Of a stretch of DNA of 17,548 nucleotides, positions 14,775 to 17,548 are shown in pieces (position 1 is the stretch's first letter; each line of letters opens with the position of its first letter). The notes under the pieces were generated by a model, which saw nothing but the letters and a program-made list of their open reading frames with translations, searched no databases and was not told the origin of the DNA. Source of the DNA: JBJHCA01 sp050485785 (lineage in GTDB: Bacteria; Bacteroidota; Bacteroidia; Chitinophagales; Saprospiraceae); the NCBI GenBank assembly GCA_050485785.1, contig JBJHCA010000071.1, forward strand, positions 1 through 17,548, in the 5' to 3' direction. The position numbers were made by a program, and so were the translations under genes.

Positions 14775-16238
14775 ATGAAATCGAGATACCTGCATATGAC
14801 TTACCGTTCCGGTTCAATTTGGCAAAGGCTGCTCTTTTACGGATCAGGATATCTTTCTTTTTTGTGGATATCTCTTTGTGGGCTGACGCCGGGTATAGTT
14901 TGCCGCTTAAACGGAAGTGCAGGCAACAGCTTATATCTTAACTTCCGATCAGTGCCGGGCAAAAATTTAGCACCACTGCACAACACACCTTTGTTGCTCA
15001 TACCTGTTATTGCCACAATGATGATAATGACTGTCAAACCGGTCACCGCTCAGGAAGTGATTGAAGTGCATCCCGGCCAGAGTATCGGCGAAGCTGTGGA
15101 TAGAGCCTGCTCTAATGATACCATTCTGATCCATGCCGGCCATTACACTGAGCATCAGATCATAGTGCGAAGGCCGCTCAATATCATTGGACGTGGCAGG
15201 CCGGTAATAGATGCTGACCGCCGAGGAGATATATTTCTGATTGCTGCCAAAGATGTATTGTTCAAAGGCCTGCAGCTTCAGCATACCGGAGTTTCCAACC
15301 TGAATGACTATGCCGGGATCAAAGTGTATGATTCCTATAACCTGAGGGTTGAAGACGTAGTGTTTGAACATACTTTCTTCGGGATCCACATTTCCAATTC
15401 TGAAAACATTTACATAGGGGATTGTACGCTGAGAAGCTATGAAACTCAAAGCCAGCGCACTGCCAATGGCATACACCTGTGGAAATGCAGCCATGCACTG
15501 ATAGAGAACAATTACGTGTATGGCCATCGCGATGGTATATACCTGGAATTTGTGACTGATGCGGAAACCAATGGCAATGTGGTGGAGTACAATAACCGGT
15601 ATGGCCTGCATTTCATGTTTTCACATGATAACGCCTATTACCGTAACGAATTCAGGCATAATGGAGCCGGTGTGGCCGTAATGTACACCCGAAACGTCAT
15701 CATGAAATACAACCTGTTTGAAGACAACCAGGGTACCGGCGCTTATGCAATTTTACTGAAGGATATCAATGACAGCGAAATGCGCTACAACCGCATTGTC
15801 AACAATACCATTGGTATTTATATGGAAGGCTCTAACCGGAATGTGATTGAACACAACCTGTTCAGAAACAACGGATGGGCCATTAAACTTTTGGCGTCCA
15901 ATGACGCCAACAAACTGTTATCCAACAACTTTACAGGCAATACCTTCGATATCAGCACCAACAGCAGACAAGTTACCAATACGCTGAAAATGAACTACTG
16001 GGACAAGTATGAAGGCTACGATCTGGACAGAGACGGATACGGAGATGTGCCTTATCACCCGATCAACCTTTACAGCACCATTGTGGAGCGGATACCGGCG
16101 GCCATTATTTTGTGGCGAAGCTTTATGGTTACTCTGCTCGACCGTGCCGAGCGGGTAATGCCGGTGATAACCCCCGTAATTATGCGAGATGACAAACCTA
16201 AAATGAGACCCCATGATATTGATTTCAAACCTCAATAA
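14775..16238 (+). CDS. nosD: Periplasmic copper-processing beta-helix protein NosD
   Basis: Right-handed beta-helix protein that works with NosF and NosY in building the CuZ sulfide-copper centre of NosZ. After residue ~93 (VTAQEVIEVHPGQSIGEAV) the protein shows successive helix rungs of the form NxxIxxNxF/xxGIxLxxS (for example GIHISNSENIYIGDC and GIYMEGSNRNVIEHN), then the NosD-typical NYWDKYEGYDLDRDGYGDVPY and a C-terminal segment with a hydrophobic patch. The first ATG, 16 bases after nosL, gives 487 residues with ~90 residues before the mature domain, more than a normal signal peptide. A GTG at 14952 would give 428 residues and a conventional signal (LLLIPVIATMMIMTVKPVTAQ). I give the longer form but the start is uncertain. 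It overlaps nosF by 26 bases. Confidence 0.88.
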   Translation: MKSRYLHMTYRSGSIWQRLLFYGSGYLSFLWISLCGLTPGIVCRLNGSAGNSLYLNFRSVPGKNLAPLHNTPLLLIPVIATMMIMTVKPVTAQEVIEVHPGQSIGEAVDRACSNDTILIHAGHYTEHQIIVRRPLNIIGRGRPVIDADRRGDIFLIAAKDVLFKGLQLQHTGVSNLNDYAGIKVYDSYNLRVEDVVFEHTFFGIHISNSENIYIGDCTLRSYETQSQRTANGIHLWKCSHALIENNYVYGHRDGIYLEFVTDAETNGNVVEYNNRYGLHFMFSHDNAYYRNEFRHNGAGVAVMYTRNVIMKYNLFEDNQGTGAYAILLKDINDSEMRYNRIVNNTIGIYMEGSNRNVIEHNLFRNNGWAIKLLASNDANKLLSNNFTGNTFDISTNSRQVTNTLKMNYWDKYEGYDLDRDGYGDVPYHPINLYSTIVERIPAAIILWRSFMVTLLDRAERVMPVITPVIMRDDKPKMRPHDIDFKPQ

Positions 16239-16953
16239 GAAGTTCGGAAAGCTTCATGTTCTTCGCGACATGAACATCCACTTTGAAGAAGGTGTATCCT
16301 ATGCCATGATGGGCCCCAACGGTTCCGGGAAAACAACCCTGATCAAAGCTGTTTTGGGTATGGTGATACCCGACAGCGGCAAAATACTGGTGAAAGGCGA
16401 AGACATTAGTGGTCAGTGGAAATACCGCTCAGGAATAGGGTATATGCCTCAGATAGGACGTTATCCCGACCACATAAAAATTGGCCAGCTTTTCAGCATG
16501 ATCCGCAATATCCGCAAGGATGTAACCGACACCGACGAGCAACTGGTAAAGGAATTTGGCCTGGATACTATGCTCGATAAGACTATGCGGACGCTTTCGG
16601 GCGGTACGCGCCAAAAAGTGAGTGCCGCACTGGCCTTCATGTTTAAGCCCGACATTTACATACTGGATGAGCCCACTGCCGGGCTCGATCCCCTGGCCGT
16701 TGAAATCCTGAAACGAAAAATTGCCGAGGAACGAGAACTGGGCAAGCTGATCATTATCACTTCGCATATTTTGAGCGATCTGGATGAACTGACCAGTCAT
16801 GCCATCTACCTGCACGAAGGGAAGGTGTTCTATAACAACACCATCAACGCCCTGAAAAAGGAAACCGGCGAAACGCGGTTCAGTGCTGCCATTGCCCGGT
16901 TGATGGAGTGGAGCGAAGATTGGGAAACTGAAAAAGCAACGATGTATGGTTAA
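16213..16953 (+). CDS. nosF: ABC transporter ATP-binding protein NosF
   Basis: 246-residue ATPase that powers the NosDFY complex needed for CuZ assembly. All nucleotide-binding motifs are intact: Walker A GPNGSGKTT (34-42), Q-loop MPQ (Q80), signature LSGGTRQK (128-135), Walker B IYILDEPTAGLDP (148-160) and H-loop TSHILSD (H185). The ATG at 16213 lies within the last codons of nosD, so the two are probably translationally coupled, and the gene overlaps nosY by 8 bases. Confidence 0.95.
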   Translation: MILISNLNKKFGKLHVLRDMNIHFEEGVSYAMMGPNGSGKTTLIKAVLGMVIPDSGKILVKGEDISGQWKYRSGIGYMPQIGRYPDHIKIGQLFSMIRNIRKDVTDTDEQLVKEFGLDTMLDKTMRTLSGGTRQKVSAALAFMFKPDIYILDEPTAGLDPLAVEILKRKIAEERELGKLIIITSHILSDLDELTSHAIYLHEGKVFYNNTINALKKETGETRFSAAIARLMEWSEDWETEKATMYG

Positions 16954-17548
16954 GCTACTCAAATATTCACTCATCAATATACTCCGTACGCGGTTTACGC
17001 TGCTGTACACGATTTTTCTGATGGTGGCGGCCATCGCCATTTTTCAGCTCGATGCCGATCTCACCAAGGTGAGCATGAGTCTGCTGAACGTCGTGTTACT
17101 GGTGGTGCCGCTGGTGTGTATCATTTTTGGAACGGTGCACTTTTACAACAGCTATGAGTTCATGGAACTGATGCTTTCACAGCCGGTCAACCGCAGTACG
17201 GTATTTCTCAGTCAGATACTCAGTGTGGGCATTGCCCTTTGTATCAGCCTTATTGTAGCATTTCTGGTTCCTATGCTGATCTTTGGATTTGACAGCAGCC
17301 TGTGGACGCTTCTGCTGGTAGGGCTGGCACTGAGCGTTGTATTTACCGGGCTGGCTTTTCTGGCTTCAGTACTCACCCGCGATAAAGCCAAGGCAGTAGG
17401 CATAACCTTGCTGTTTTGGGTGTATTTTTCGCTCATTTACGACGGACTTGTACTGTACTTTATTTACACCTTTTACGATTACCCGCTTGAGCGGGCCACA
17501 CTGGCTCTTGTAATGCTGAATCCAGTAGATCTGGCACGTATTATCACG
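16946..17548 (+). CDS. nosY: ABC transporter permease NosY, 5' part (continues past window end)
   Basis: The frame starting at the ATG at 16946 (MVKLLKYSLINILRTRF) stays open for 201 codons to the last base of the window. It encodes hydrophobic segments at about 18-33, 45-63, 87-112, 118-142 and 149-174, the pattern of the multi-helix NosY permease (family ABC-2). The FYNSYEFMELMLSQPVNRS segment after the second helix is typical of NosY. The family is usually ~250-280 residues, so roughly 50-80 residues should lie beyond the window. The start overlaps the nosF stop by 8 bases. It is the membrane partner of NosF. Confidence 0.9.
   Translation, partial: MVKLLKYSLINILRTRFTLLYTIFLMVAAIAIFQLDADLTKVSMSLLNVVLLVVPLVCIIFGTVHFYNSYEFMELMLSQPVNRSTVFLSQILSVGIALCISLIVAFLVPMLIFGFDSSLWTLLLVGLALSVVFTGLAFLASVLTRDKAKAVGITLLFWVYFSLIYDGLVLYFIYTFYDYPLERATLALVMLNPVDLARIIT

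Noticed and set aside
14967..15611. Long minus-strand frame (214 codons) opposite nosD
   Set aside because: It is antisense to strongly conserved NosD sequence and lacks recognisable protein features; it is a shadow of nosD.

Overview
The window looks like a chromosomal segment from a member of the Bacteroidota. The first gene ends in a type IX secretion (T9SS) type A sorting domain. Several promoters carry the Bacteroidota -7 box TAnnTTTG, Shine-Dalgarno sequences are weak or absent, and the nitrous oxide reductase is of the Sec-exported clade II type common in this phylum. I cannot assign a genus.

Left part (1-8000), mostly housekeeping and surface genes. Bases 1-2579 are the 3' part of a large secreted, repeat-bearing protein with cohesin-like and dockerin-like segments, followed by a clear intrinsic terminator. 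Next is tyrosyl-tRNA synthetase (tyrS, +). It converges on an OprP/OprO-like outer-membrane porin (-), and a likely bidirectional terminator sits between the two stop codons. Further right, and also on the minus strand, is an adenosylcobalamin-dependent class II ribonucleotide reductase (nrdJ). A 47-bp intergenic repeat occurs twice, at 4175-4221 and 5549-5595. The gap between porin and nrdJ also holds a short coding-like remnant.

A 484-base divergent intergenic region (7850-8333) separates nrdJ from everything to its right. It holds a well-formed nrdJ promoter with a perfect DnaA box just upstream, a leader hairpin, two similar TGTCC-N8-GGA dyads, a terminator-like hairpin and the -7 box of the next operon.

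Right part (8334-17548): ten genes, all on the plus strand and tightly spaced, form one nitrogen-oxide module. In order they are an Rrf2-family Fe-S regulator, the di-iron Fe-S repair protein RIC (ScdA/YtfE), a 12-helix His-rich membrane protein resembling heme-copper oxidase or NnrS proteins, a c-type cytochrome lipoprotein, clade II NosZ, a small NosB-like membrane protein, NosL, NosD, NosF and NosY (cut by the window end). The regulator probably senses NO or redox state through three cysteines. RIC and the membrane protein would deal with NO and its damage, the cytochrome would feed electrons to NosZ, and NosL/D/F/Y would deliver copper and sulfur for the CuZ centre. No nosR and no nirK/nirS is visible. 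A norB could only be represented by the divergent membrane protein. The organism therefore looks like an N2O consumer that couples NO defence to N2O respiration.

The observations most worth checking are the uncharacterised membrane protein, the paired dyads as an Rrf2 operator, the DnaA box at nrdJ, the strong hairpins between nosZ and the NosB-like gene, and the altered HIGH motif of TyrS.
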